Below, piece by piece: positions 1-6,470 of a stretch of 10,536 nt of DNA (position 1 is its first letter; every line of letters starts with the position of its first letter). A model generated the notes under the pieces. It saw only the letters and a list, made by a program, of their open reading frames with translations, was not told the DNA's origin and did no database searches. This DNA comes from Lachnoclostridium sp. UBA7482 (lineage in GTDB: Bacteria > Bacillota > Clostridia > Lachnospirales > Lachnospiraceae). The DNA is taken from NCBI GenBank assembly GCA_002479645.1, contig DLOO01000036.1:1-10536 (forward strand), given 5' to 3'. Made by a program: the position numbers and the translations under genes.

Positions 1-443
1 CTACACCGACAAAGGCAGCAACGCCTACGCCGACGAAGGCAGCAACACCGACTCCGACACCGTGGGGAACAGCACCGGTGCCCAGTGGAGAGGCAACACC
101 TACCGTAACCCCTGAACTTACAGGAGCACCGGAGGGAACGCCTACACCGACCGAGGCAGCAACGCCGACTCCTACCGAGGAGGTAACACCGACCCCTACC
201 GAGGAGGTAACGCCGACCCCTACCGAGGAGGCAACACCTACTCCTACTGAGGAGGCAACTCCTACACCTACACCGGAGCATGGTAATAAGGTTCCTACGC
301 CAACCCCGTCAGTTCCTGCCGGCGGACACGATGAGAATCCGAAGACCAGTGACAGCAATACGGTAATTCTTCTTTTCCTTTTTGCAATCAGCTCTCTTGT
401 AGTAGTTATTGCTGTCAGCAAGAAGACAGAAAACGAGAGATAG
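1..443 (+). CDS. C-terminal part of a Thr-Pro-repeat cell-surface protein with sortase-type anchor (5' end outside window)
   Basis: The reading frame is open from base 3 to the stop at 441-443 with no real start in the window; a GTG at 78 is internal, so this is a 5'-truncated gene. The visible part is about 147 residues. It starts with a Thr/Pro/Glu-rich stalk made of octapeptides such as TPTKAATP and TPTPTEEV, then a short TPTP/GGHDE spacer. The end is a typical wall-sorting tail: an LPXTG-like NPKTSD motif at 336-353, a hydrophobic helix of about 20 residues (NTVILLFLFAISSLVVVIAV) and a short charged tail, KKTENER. From family knowledge, such tails are cut by a sortase and the protein is linked to peptidoglycan. 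Low-complexity TP stretches usually act as extended stalks or linkers. The functional N-terminal domain is not visible, so the activity is unknown; an extracellular glycanase or adhesin would both fit. A terminator follows at 483-521. Confidence 0.85.
   Translation, partial: TPTKAATPTPTKAATPTPTPWGTAPVPSGEATPTVTPELTGAPEGTPTPTEAATPTPTEEVTPTPTEEVTPTPTEEATPTPTEEATPTPTPEHGNKVPTPTPSVPAGGHDENPKTSDSNTVILLFLFAISSLVVVIAVSKKTENER
3..260 (+). repeat. 24-bp in-frame coding repeat array (TPTPTEEV-type octapeptides)
   Basis: Five contiguous 24-bp units at 138-257 encode TPTPTEAA, TPTPTEEV (twice) and TPTPTEEA (twice). Related TPTPTKAA units lie at 21-44, with a partial one at 3-20. The units are almost identical at DNA level (core CCTACCGAGGAGG), so copy number could vary by slippage or recombination. 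The phase is strictly in-frame and the coding potential is preserved, so this is a protein stalk rather than a CRISPR or intergenic repeat. Confidence 0.85.
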
Positions 444-482
444 AAGAATAAAGCATTGGACTTGAAAACATAATTGTAAAAG

Positions 483-521
483 AAAAGCTGCAGACGCAAG
501 ATGAGCGCCTGCAGCTTTTTT
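483..521 (+). terminator. Intrinsic terminator of the surface-protein gene
   Basis: The arms AAAAGCTGCAG (483-493) and CTGCAGCTTTT (509-519) pair perfectly over 11 bp. After one A/C mismatch, a further CGC/GCG pair closes a seven-base loop (498-504). The hairpin runs into six T at 516-521. It lies 39 nt after the stop codon of the surface-protein gene. Confidence 0.93.
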
Positions 522-575
522 CTTCAATTTTGCATAGAAACGCGTCATTTTTTATAAATTGTTAAGGAAAAAGCA

Positions 576-604
576 TAGACAGTGGAGGAAAAAAGGATTA
601 TAAT
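576..604 (+). promoter_or_regulatory. Sigma-70-type promoter for the sensor/GGDEF gene
   Basis: TAGACA (576-581) and a consensus TATAAT (599-604) are separated by exactly 17 bp. The predicted transcription start is near 611, giving a leader of about 113 nt before the ATG at 724. The perfect -10 and ideal spacing support it; the start site itself is inferred. Confidence 0.72.
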
Positions 605-619
605 TAATCTTGTGTTTTT

Positions 620-639
620 CGATATTGCAAACAATATCG
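620..639 (+). promoter_or_regulatory. Operator-like perfect palindrome downstream of the promoter
   Basis: CGATATTG (620-627) and CAATATCG (632-639) form a perfect 8-bp inverted repeat around the four bases CAAA. Outer TTT/AAA bases (615-617 and 642-644) extend the symmetry after two mismatches. The site sits about 10-28 nt downstream of the predicted transcription start, a classic position for a repressor to block transcription. A perfect 8-bp dyad with a short spacer suits a LacI/GntR/TetR-sized dimer. No regulator gene is adjacent, so the binding protein is unknown. A small RNA hairpin is the alternative, but there is no T tract for termination. Confidence 0.55.
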
Positions 640-723
640 TGAAAGGAAAGGCATTTGTCATGCGGATGTTTGTATTGTAAAAGGCGTATTTGGCATAAGG
701 CAAGGCCTATGGAGGTATTTTTT

Positions 724-2658
724 ATGAGAAAGAAAATTGCTGTATTTATGGGGGAAATTACCGGCAGTTTTCAGGAAGTAGCGGTTCGTTGTATTACGGA
801 ACGCGCCAATGCACTTAACTATGATGTTGCAGTCATCTGCACATTTGGTTCCTACAATGACGATTCCATCTATGCAGAGGGGGAGAAGGCAGGGATCTAT
901 CTGCCGGATATATCAATCTTTGATGGTGTGATTGTGACGGAAGATGTTTTTGACATCGAAGGAATGGCAGATGAATTTTATTCTCATTTGAAGGCTCATG
1001 CGAAATGCCCGGTGGTTTATCTTCGCACGCAGAGAGACGGTTTTTACAGTCTGGAGAATGAAAATAAAGAAGCAATCGCAACGATGACACGGCATTTTGT
1101 TGAGACTCACGGTTTTTCGGACATTTGCTTTATGTCCGGCAAACGGGAAAGTGCCGACGCTAAGCAGCGATTGGAGGGCTTTCTGGAGGTAATGGAGGAG
1201 TATAATCTTCCGGTTCATGAGCATATGGTTTTCCATGGCGATTACTGGTGTGAAAAGGGTCACGAAGCTGTGAACTGGTTCATGGAGGGGCGTACGACAT
1301 ATCCGCAGGCGATTATTTGCGCCAATGATTATATGGCGCTTGCAATTTGTGAGGAGTTAAATCATCGCGGCGTGCGGATTCCGGAGGAAGTGTGTGTTTC
1401 CGGCTATGATTATGTGACGGAGGCACGCAGATATTATCCGACGCTGACTTCGATGGAGATTGATTTTGCTGATATGGCAAAACGTGCGGTTGAGATTATT
1501 GAGAAGGCAAATCATGGCGAGGAGCAGCAGCTTCATCATAAGGTTGTTCCGCAGCTTCGCCTGCACGCCAGCTGTGGCTGCGGCTGTCAGTTGAAGGGCG
1601 ATGAGCGGGTTGATATTGCAAATCAAAATTCAAATTATACGGTCAGCATGAAGCGGTTTATGATGTCGCTTACCGAGTATCAGGATTCCTTCGATGAGGA
1701 GGAGTATCTGTGGGTTGCCGAAAAATATTCGGATTTGATTCCGAGCGACAAGGTTTATGTGTGCCTTTGCGACGAGAAGGAAGTTGGTTACAATGAAGTC
1801 GAAAAGGATAATGCATTTTCGGATTGCATGATTCTGAAGAGGGTGTTTCATCAGGGAGAAAGCTCCGAGCGGCCGGGCATTTACTTTGAACGTAGGGATT
1901 TGCTTCCGCAGTCTGTTTGGGAGCAGAGAAAAGCACAGAATTTCCTGTTCTTTACGATTCATTATAAAAATAAGGTTTTGGGTTATTTGGCAACGGATTT
2001 GCCGAAGGACCGTTGGTTTAATATCTTTGTCCAGCCGTATATTATGAATCTGGCAAATGCGATGGAGAATGCTTCCGTACAGAAGGCATTGACCGATCTG
2101 GAGGATATTCGTGCGTTGTACCAAAAGGATGCACTGACCGGACTTTTGAATCGACGTGGATTTGACAAGCAGCTGCGTGATGCAATGGTAAAGGCGAAGA
2201 ATGAAAATTCTCTCTACATTGTCAGCATCGACATGGATGGCTTAAAGCAGATTAACGATACCTATGGTCACAATGAGGGTGATAACGCGCTTACTAAATT
2301 GGGTTCTGCGCTGCAGGGAGTGCTGGAGGAAGGTGAATTCTGTGCACGTATCGGCGGCGACGAATTTGTTGCATTCCTGATTGGAAAGGATGAAGGACGT
2401 ACGGAACGGTTCCAAAGCGCATTTGAAAGATCGCTTGTTTCTGCTGTCGGAGCCGGAATGTTATATTCTTTGAAGGCCAGTGTGGGTATCTGTGCATTGA
2501 ATGAGGAGCCGGACGCCACCGTGAGTTCCTGTCTCCAAAAGGCAGATATGCGAATGTATGAGAACAAGCGTATGCATAAGCAGACTGAGAAAGAGCAGGG
2601 GAGTTCGGAAACGCGCGAAAGCGGGAAATCATTTTTTGGGAAAAGCATCCGTCTGTAG
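724..2658 (+). CDS. LacI-type sugar-binding sensor domain fused to GGDEF diguanylate cyclase
   Basis: The protein has 644 residues. Residues about 4-275 look like the effector-binding half of LacI/GalR regulators (periplasmic-binding fold): an ICANDYMALAICEEL-like segment and the VCVSGYDYV element are typical. There is no helix-turn-helix before it and no signal peptide, so this is a cytoplasmic sensor, not a repressor. A linker with a tight cysteine cluster (SCGCGC, C284/C286/C288) follows. Residues about 310-455 form an unassigned, possibly GAF-like region. The GGDEF domain starts at DALTGLLNR (from 469) and carries an intact GGDEF active site at 544-548. By family knowledge it makes cyclic di-GMP from two GTP. 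The allosteric inhibitory RxxD motif expected five residues before GGDEF is absent (EEGE there), so feedback inhibition is probably lost. The start was set at ATG 724 because GGAGG (711-715) lies 8 nt upstream; an in-frame TTG at 655 would add 23 unrelated residues without such a site. The ligand is unknown, plausibly a sugar. Confidence 0.88.
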   Translation: MRKKIAVFMGEITGSFQEVAVRCITERANALNYDVAVICTFGSYNDDSIYAEGEKAGIYLPDISIFDGVIVTEDVFDIEGMADEFYSHLKAHAKCPVVYLRTQRDGFYSLENENKEAIATMTRHFVETHGFSDICFMSGKRESADAKQRLEGFLEVMEEYNLPVHEHMVFHGDYWCEKGHEAVNWFMEGRTTYPQAIICANDYMALAICEELNHRGVRIPEEVCVSGYDYVTEARRYYPTLTSMEIDFADMAKRAVEIIEKANHGEEQQLHHKVVPQLRLHASCGCGCQLKGDERVDIANQNSNYTVSMKRFMMSLTEYQDSFDEEEYLWVAEKYSDLIPSDKVYVCLCDEKEVGYNEVEKDNAFSDCMILKRVFHQGESSERPGIYFERRDLLPQSVWEQRKAQNFLFFTIHYKNKVLGYLATDLPKDRWFNIFVQPYIMNLANAMENASVQKALTDLEDIRALYQKDALTGLLNRRGFDKQLRDAMVKAKNENSLYIVSIDMDGLKQINDTYGHNEGDNALTKLGSALQGVLEEGEFCARIGGDEFVAFLIGKDEGRTERFQSAFERSLVSAVGAGMLYSLKASVGICALNEEPDATVSSCLQKADMRMYENKRMHKQTEKEQGSSETRESGKSFFGKSIRL

Positions 2659-2697
2659 ATGCCGACTGTCCCGGCAAAGGAAAAATGAATAAGCATG

Positions 2698-2740
2698 GAA
2701 AGGCATAATTTCGTGGAAACGGGCGTGATTATGCCTTTTT
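2698..2740 (+). terminator. Intrinsic terminator of the sensor/GGDEF gene
   Basis: AAAGGCATAAT (2699-2709) pairs with ATTATGCCTTT (2728-2738) over 11 bp. The 18-base loop can form a small inner CGT/ACG hairpin. Five T (2736-2740) follow the GC part of the stem. It starts about 40 nt after the stop codon. The T run is shared with the next hairpin element. Confidence 0.85.
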
Positions 2741-2781
2741 GTTCCATAGGAAATTCCTTTGAATTTCCTATGGAACAAAAA
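2736..2781. repeat. Long perfect hairpin, probable palindromic interspersed repeat
   Basis: Bases 2741-2756 and 2761-2776 are perfect reverse complements (16 bp) around the loop CTTT. With the flanking T run (2736-2740) and A run (2777-2781) the stem reaches 21 bp. It lies directly after a terminator and encodes nothing. The outer part, GTTCCATAGGAAA, recurs with one change at 6914-6926, again immediately after a terminator T tract. This suggests a REP/MITE-like element that occupies terminator tails; the alternative is a bidirectional back-up terminator. Confidence 0.7.
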
Positions 2782-2880
2782 AGCTCCGCTTAAGAAATGT
2801 CCCGATGTGGCATAAATGCCAATCGTGACTATGCACGCGCCAGACGCGAGAGTTTCGCTCGCGAAACTCTTTATTCTTTT
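2782..2880 (+). repeat. Multi-hairpin non-coding stretch ending in a terminator-like hairpin
   Basis: Three more hairpins follow the 21-bp one. First, CGAT/ATCG with TGGCAT/ATGCCA (2803-2825) makes 10 bp with one bulged G. Second, CGCG/CGCG lies at 2836-2839 and 2845-2848. Third, AGAGTTTCG/CGAAACTCT (2849-2857 and 2862-2870) makes a perfect 9-bp stem with loop CTCG, followed by TTATTCTTTTTT. The last can act as an intrinsic terminator that insulates the next promoter. No gene is visible from 2659 to 3061. The dense series of stems looks like one structured repeat unit together with 2736-2781. Confidence 0.55.
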
Positions 2881-2898
2881 TTGGAAAAAAAATCAATT

Positions 2899-2919
2899 TA
2901 CCCCTTGACAAGGTAGGTA
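2899..2919 (+). promoter_or_regulatory. Operator-like site 1 over the -35 of the metY-cysK-rrf2 promoter
   Basis: This 21-bp site starts TACCC and ends GGTAGGTA, and it covers the whole -35 hexamer (2905-2910). It matches site 2 (2941-2961) at 14 of 21 positions, including the first five and last eight bases. The shared right half continues for three more bases (GGTAGGTAAAT at 2912-2922 and 2954-2964). Binding here would block RNA polymerase. The likely binder is the Rrf2 regulator encoded by the third gene of the same operon; this is inference from context. Confidence 0.6.
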
Positions 2920-2933
2920 AATGGTATTATTAT
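2905..2933 (+). promoter_or_regulatory. Promoter of the metY-cysK-rrf2 operon
   Basis: A consensus TTGACA (2905-2910) and TATTAT (2928-2933) are separated by 17 bp. The predicted start is near 2940, leaving a leader of about 120 nt before metY. I looked for SAM-riboswitch and T-box signatures in this leader and saw none, which leaves protein-based control through the flanking operator-like sites as the visible mechanism. Confidence 0.85.
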
Positions 2934-2940
2934 ATGCACA

Positions 2941-2961
2941 TACCCACCTGAATGGTAGGTA
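2941..2961 (+). promoter_or_regulatory. Operator-like site 2 just downstream of the transcription start
   Basis: TACCCACC (2941-2948) and GGTAGGTA (2954-2961) form an inverted repeat with 8-bp arms, one mismatch and the spacer TGAAT. It lies from about +1 to +21. Its offset from site 1 is 42 bp, close to four helical turns, so two dimers would sit on the same DNA face. The dyad is better here than in site 1, where only the right half is complete. Confidence 0.62.
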
Positions 2962-3061
2962 AATAAAGCAGTCGGGTATATTACAGTAAAATACGATGCT
3001 TGAATGGAGAGCACAGTTTTTATGTATACCAATGAATGTGACTGGGAGAGAGGAACCGATT

Positions 3062-4345
3062 ATGTCGAATTACAGATTTGAAACCCTACAGCTTCATGTA
3101 GGACAGGAGCAGGCCGACCCCGCAACTGACGCAAGAGCCGTTCCGATTTACGCAACTACTTCTTATGTTTTCAAGGATTCTGCACAGGCAGCAGGCCGTT
3201 TTGGTCTGACAGAAGGCGGCAATATTTATACACGTTTGATGAACCCGACTTCGGATGTTTTTGAAAAGCGAATTGCAGCTTTGGAGGGTGGCGCAGCAGC
3301 TCTTGCAACTGCATCCGGTTCTGCCGCAATCACTTATGCAATTCAGAATATTGCGATTGCCGGCGACCACATTGTTTCTTCCGCAAACCTGTACGGCGGA
3401 ACCTACAATCTCTTTGCAAATACTCTGAAGGAACAGGGCTTGACCACCAGCTTTGTTGACCCGTCCGACCCGGAGAATTTTGAAAAGGCGATTCAGCCGA
3501 ACACCAAGCTTTTGTATGCGGAGACTCTGGGCAATCCGAATTCCGATGTTATCGACATCGAGGCGATTGCAGCGGTTGCTCATAAGCATGGAATTCCGTT
3601 GATTGTGGACAGTACCTTTGCAACTCCCTACCTGGTTCGCCCGATTGAGCACGGTGCGGATATCGTAGTTCATTCCGCAACCAAGTTTATCGGCGGTCAC
3701 GGTACCGTAATGGGTGGTGTTGTGATTGACGGCGGCAGGTTTGACTGGGCCGAGAACGATAAGTTCCCGGGACTTTCCCGGCCGAATCCTTCCTACCACG
3801 GAGTTGTATTTACCGAAGCCTGCGGCAATATCGCATACATCATGAAGCTTCGTACCACGCTCATGAGAGATCAGGGAGCAACCATTTCCCCGTTCAATTC
3901 CTTCCTGCTTCTGCAGGGTTTGGAAACCCTGTCTCTGCGTGTAGAGCGTCATGTGGAAAATGCCCTGAAGGTTGTGGATTTCCTGAAGAAGCATCCGCAG
4001 GTGGCAAGCGTAAATCATCCGTCTCTGGCTACCGGCAAGGAAAAGGAACTGTACGACCGCTATTTCCCGAACGGTGCAGGCTCCATTTTCACCTTTGATA
4101 TTAAGGGTACCGCAGAGGACGCGAAGAAATTCACGGAAAGCCTGGAGCTGTTCTCCCTTCTTGCAAATGTTGCCGATGTGAAGTCGTTGGTAATTCATCC
4201 GGCATCCACCACACATTCGCAGATGAACGAGGATGAGCTGCTGGCGGCAGGCATTCGTCCGACGACCATTCGTCTTTCTATCGGGACAGAACATATTAGT
4301 GATATTATCGAAGATCTTGAACACGGCTTTGAGGCAGTAAAGTGA
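3062..4345 (+). CDS. metY: O-acetylhomoserine sulfhydrylase (OAH aminocarboxypropyltransferase)
   Basis: This PLP enzyme of the Cys/Met-metabolism family (fold type I) converts O-acetyl-L-homoserine plus sulfide to homocysteine and acetate, the direct-sulfhydrylation route to methionine. The 427-residue length is typical. Diagnostic features are the N-terminal [33 protein letters not shown] start (split here only for description), [22 protein letters not shown], the [10 protein letters not shown] segment, and the PLP lysine K208 in [11 protein letters not shown]. The C-terminal [13 protein letters not shown] and RLSIGTEH elements are also typical. The start is ATG 3062, with AGAGG 8 nt upstream; an in-frame ATG at 2996 lacks a ribosome binding site and adds non-homologous residues. 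It is the first gene of an operon with cysK (10-nt gap) and rrf2. MetY and cystathionine gamma-synthase are relatives, but the N-terminus and length favour MetY. Confidence 0.93.
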   Translation: MSNYRFETLQLHVGQEQADPATDARAVPIYATTSYVFKDSAQAAGRFGLTEGGNIYTRLMNPTSDVFEKRIAALEGGAAALATASGSAAITYAIQNIAIAGDHIVSSANLYGGTYNLFANTLKEQGLTTSFVDPSDPENFEKAIQPNTKLLYAETLGNPNSDVIDIEAIAAVAHKHGIPLIVDSTFATPYLVRPIEHGADIVVHSATKFIGGHGTVMGGVVIDGGRFDWAENDKFPGLSRPNPSYHGVVFTEACGNIAYIMKLRTTLMRDQGATISPFNSFLLLQGLETLSLRVERHVENALKVVDFLKKHPQVASVNHPSLATGKEKELYDRYFPNGAGSIFTFDIKGTAEDAKKFTESLELFSLLANVADVKSLVIHPASTTHSQMNEDELLAAGIRPTTIRLSIGTEHISDIIEDLEHGFEAVK

Positions 4346-4355
4346 GGTAAATATT

Positions 4356-5288
4356 ATGGCGAACATTTATACATCCGCAGATCAGTTAATCGGAAAAACT
4401 CCCCTGTTGGAGCTTTCTCACATTGAGAAAAATGACAATTTGGAGGCAAAGGTGCTGGCAAAGCTGGAATATTTTAATCCTGCCGGTTCCGTTAAGGATC
4501 GTGTTGCAAAGGCAATGATCGACGATGCCGAGGCAAAGGGACTTCTGAATGCACAATCGGTCATCATTGAGCCTACCTCCGGCAATACCGGTATCGGTCT
4601 GGCATCCGTGGCGGCAGCGCGGGGCTACCGCATCATTATCGTAATGCCGGAAACCATGAGCGTGGAGCGCCGCCAGCTGATGAAGGCATACGGTGCGGAG
4701 CTTGTTCTGACTGAGGGCGCAAAGGGTATGAAGGGAGCGATTGCCAAAGCAGAGGAGCTGGCAAAGGAGATTCCAAACAGCTTTATTCCCGGCCAGTTTG
4801 TCAATCCCGCCAATCCCGCCGCTCACCGTGCAACGACCGGACCGGAGATTTGGGAAGATACGGACGGCCAGGTTGATATTTTCATTGCCGGCGTAGGTAC
4901 CGGCGGTACGGTAACGGGTGTCGGCGAATATCTTAAGAGCAAAAATCCTGCGGTAAAGGTCGTAGCGGTAGAGCCTGCAGCTTCAGCAGTTCTCTCAACC
5001 GGTGTGGCAGGTGCACATAAGATTCAAGGGATCGGAGCGGGTTTTGTGCCCGATGTTCTGAATACCGGGGTTTATGATGAAATCATTCCCGTGGCAAACG
5101 AGGATGCATTTGCAGCAGGAAAGCGTGTCGGAAAAGAAGAGGGCGTGCTGATTGGTATTTCCTCGGGCGCAGCATTGTGGGCAGCGATTGAGCTTGCAAA
5201 GCGTCCGGAAAATAAGGGCAAAAATATTGTGGTTCTCCTTCCGGATACCGGTGACCGCTATCTCTCCACTCCTTTGTTTGCAGATTAA
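4356..5288 (+). CDS. cysK: Cysteine synthase (O-acetylserine sulfhydrylase)
   Basis: This cytoplasmic PLP enzyme (fold type II) makes L-cysteine from O-acetyl-L-serine and sulfide. The 310-residue length is normal. Visible motifs are IGKTPLLEL at the N-terminus, the PLP lysine K47 in NPAGSVKDR, the substrate loop TSGNTG (74-79), the phosphate-binding GTGGT (181-185), and [11 protein letters not shown] and [12 protein letters not shown] near the end. The ribosome binding site TGAGG (4343-4347) overlaps the metY stop codon, with 8 nt to the ATG, which suggests translational coupling with metY. In Bacillus subtilis, CysK also serves as the sensor partner of the Rrf2 regulator CymR. The adjacent rrf2 gene makes a similar link possible here but does not prove it. 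Confidence 0.95.
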   Translation: MANIYTSADQLIGKTPLLELSHIEKNDNLEAKVLAKLEYFNPAGSVKDRVAKAMIDDAEAKGLLNAQSVIIEPTSGNTGIGLASVAAARGYRIIIVMPETMSVERRQLMKAYGAELVLTEGAKGMKGAIAKAEELAKEIPNSFIPGQFVNPANPAAHRATTGPEIWEDTDGQVDIFIAGVGTGGTVTGVGEYLKSKNPAVKVVAVEPAASAVLSTGVAGAHKIQGIGAGFVPDVLNTGVYDEIIPVANEDAFAAGKRVGKEEGVLIGISSGAALWAAIELAKRPENKGKNIVVLLPDTGDRYLSTPLFAD

Positions 5289-5341
5289 GGGGTATCGCAG
5301 AGAGTAGCTGCACGGTTTGATTTGAGGGAGGAAGAAACTTT

Positions 5342-5746
5342 ATGATGGTATCGACCAGAGGCCGTTATGCGCTGCGTGTCATGATTGATTTGGCGGAGCG
5401 CGGTGGAGATGCCTTCACTGCAATGAAGGAGGTTGCCGAACGTCAGGGAATTTCCCTGAAGTATATGGAAAAAATCATGCCGGTTCTTGTAGCAGGGAAA
5501 CTCGTGGAGGGGATTCACGGTAAGGGCGGTGGTTATCGCTTGACGAGAAAACCGTCGGAGTACAGTGTCATGGAGATTCTGTACCTAACCGAAGGAAATC
5601 TTGCACCTGTGGAATGCCTGTCATGTAATGCGGAGGAATGCAAACGAGCAGCAGAGTGCCGCACATTACCCATGTGGACGGAGCTTCATCACCGCATCAC
5701 CGATTATCTTGACAGTGTGACGCTTGCGGATCTTGCAAGACTTTAA
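5342..5746 (+). CDS. Rrf2-family transcriptional regulator with four-cysteine cluster (CymR/IscR-like)
   Basis: A 134-residue winged-helix protein of the Rrf2 family. MVSTRGRYALRVMIDLAE is the standard start, ISLKYMEKIMPVL the recognition-helix region, and GKGGGYRL (61-67) the wing. C92, C95, C100 and C106 in the C-terminal half fall where IscR carries its Fe-S ligands (C92, C98, C104), so an Fe-S or thiol-based sensor is plausible. Bacillus subtilis CymR lacks such a cluster. It is the last gene of the metY-cysK operon, 53 nt after cysK, with GGGAGG (5326-5331) 10 nt before the ATG; a second ATG lies three bases on. Operon position makes it the prime candidate for binding the TACCC-N8-GGTAGGTA sites at 2899-2961 and for autoregulation. 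It could instead be an iron-sulfur biogenesis regulator, but no isc or suf genes are nearby. No convincing terminator is seen in the 19-nt gap to the convergent gene. Confidence 0.9.
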   Translation: MMVSTRGRYALRVMIDLAERGGDAFTAMKEVAERQGISLKYMEKIMPVLVAGKLVEGIHGKGGGYRLTRKPSEYSVMEILYLTEGNLAPVECLSCNAEECKRAAECRTLPMWTELHHRITDYLDSVTLADLARL

Positions 5747-5765
5747 TTGAAAAGAATTTTGCTTA

Positions 5766-6434
5766 TTATTTTCTTCTCATGGCAATATGGGAAAAACGAT
5801 AGCGCGGTCCGTTGTTTGTTACGTTGACGCCGCTTGCGGTGCCCACACCGTCCGAATCCTGACACACCTGTGTGGTGAAGGTATTTGGGAAACGGCGTTC
5901 CAAGTAGTAGGACATTTCCCTGCAGCCGTGTACGGAAAAGGCCGGGCGATTGTAGCCGTCGACATCGAAGCGGAAGCTGCGGAGACCTTCCAGGCGATTT
6001 TGGTAAATGCGTACCTCCCCGGCGCCGTTTTCGATGTCGCGGATAAGCTTCTGCGTTACTTCATCGTTGTCAAAATAAGCAGCAGCGGCGGGAGCGAGAA
6101 TCTTTTCGCGAATTGCAGTGCCGAGAACATGGAGCAGACCGTAGCTTAGGCAAATGCAGAGGAGCAGCAGTAAAGTTGCTGCGAGATTGGCGGTATTTTG
6201 CCGGATGCCGAAAACAACCTGAACGAGAAACCGTCCGAGGAACGGGATTTGCGTAATAAAGAGAATTAAAAATGCAACGGCGCCAATCCAGAAAATCGGT
6301 GAAAACCACTTCGGGGCGATGGAACGACCGGATTCGATAATGGTAATCTTGTGAAAACAAGTGACAAAGGCGAAGCCCCCGGCGGCGGAGCAAACCAAAA
6401 TAAATTCGAGCAGATGCTGAGCAACAAAATTCAT
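5766..6434 (-). CDS. Unrecognised three-helix membrane protein with C-terminal soluble domain
   Basis: The protein has 222 residues and matches no family I can name. Three hydrophobic segments are visible at about 8-27, 45-63 and 82-104. A polar domain follows (107-222) with mixed charge, a stretch near DNDEVTQKLIRDIENGAGEV and an Asn/Arg-rich end finishing FSHIAMRRK. There is no signal peptide, lipobox or catalytic motif. The start is ATG 6434 (minus strand), because GGAGG lies six bases upstream; an in-frame ATG at 6476 falls inside the inverted repeat and lacks such a site. It is convergent with rrf2 (19-nt gap) and divergent from the T-box/trpB unit. It is monocistronic in this window with its own promoter. 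Codon use looks like its neighbours, so it is likely a real, possibly lineage-restricted gene. Confidence 0.75.
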   Translation of the reverse strand: MNFVAQHLLEFILVCSAAGGFAFVTCFHKITIIESGRSIAPKWFSPIFWIGAVAFLILFITQIPFLGRFLVQVVFGIRQNTANLAATLLLLLCICLSYGLLHVLGTAIREKILAPAAAAYFDNDEVTQKLIRDIENGAGEVRIYQNRLEGLRSFRFDVDGYNRPAFSVHGCREMSYYLERRFPNTFTTQVCQDSDGVGTASGVNVTNNGPRYRFSHIAMRRK

Positions 6435-6470
6435 AAAATCCCTCCAATACCTGATTTCGGAATCCAACCG

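Noticed and set aside
3..260. CRISPR-like array at the window start
   Set aside because: The units are contiguous without unique spacers and keep an open reading frame encoding TPTPTEEV repeats.
655..723. Upstream TTG start adding 23 residues (MSCGCLYCKRR...) to the sensor/GGDEF protein
   Set aside because: No good ribosome binding site before it, and the sensor-domain fold begins at ATG 724, which has GGAGG at ideal spacing.
2996..3061. Upstream ATG adding 22 residues to MetY
   Set aside because: No ribosome binding site; the conserved MetY N-terminus begins at ATG 3062, which has AGAGG 8 nt upstream.
2940..3061. SAM riboswitch or T-box in the metY leader
   Set aside because: The leader is only about 120 nt; no T-box AGGGTGG-type sequence, no SAM-type core and no terminator stem could be found.
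3086..4366. 426-codon frame antisense to metY and the cysK start
   Set aside because: Shadow of metY in a reverse frame; no promoter or ribosome binding site, Cys/Arg-rich unnatural composition.
5747..5765. Bidirectional terminator between rrf2 and the convergent gene
   Set aside because: The gap is only 19 nt and AT-rich; the only nearby stem (CTTGC/GCAAG within the rrf2 end) is too weak and lacks a T tract.
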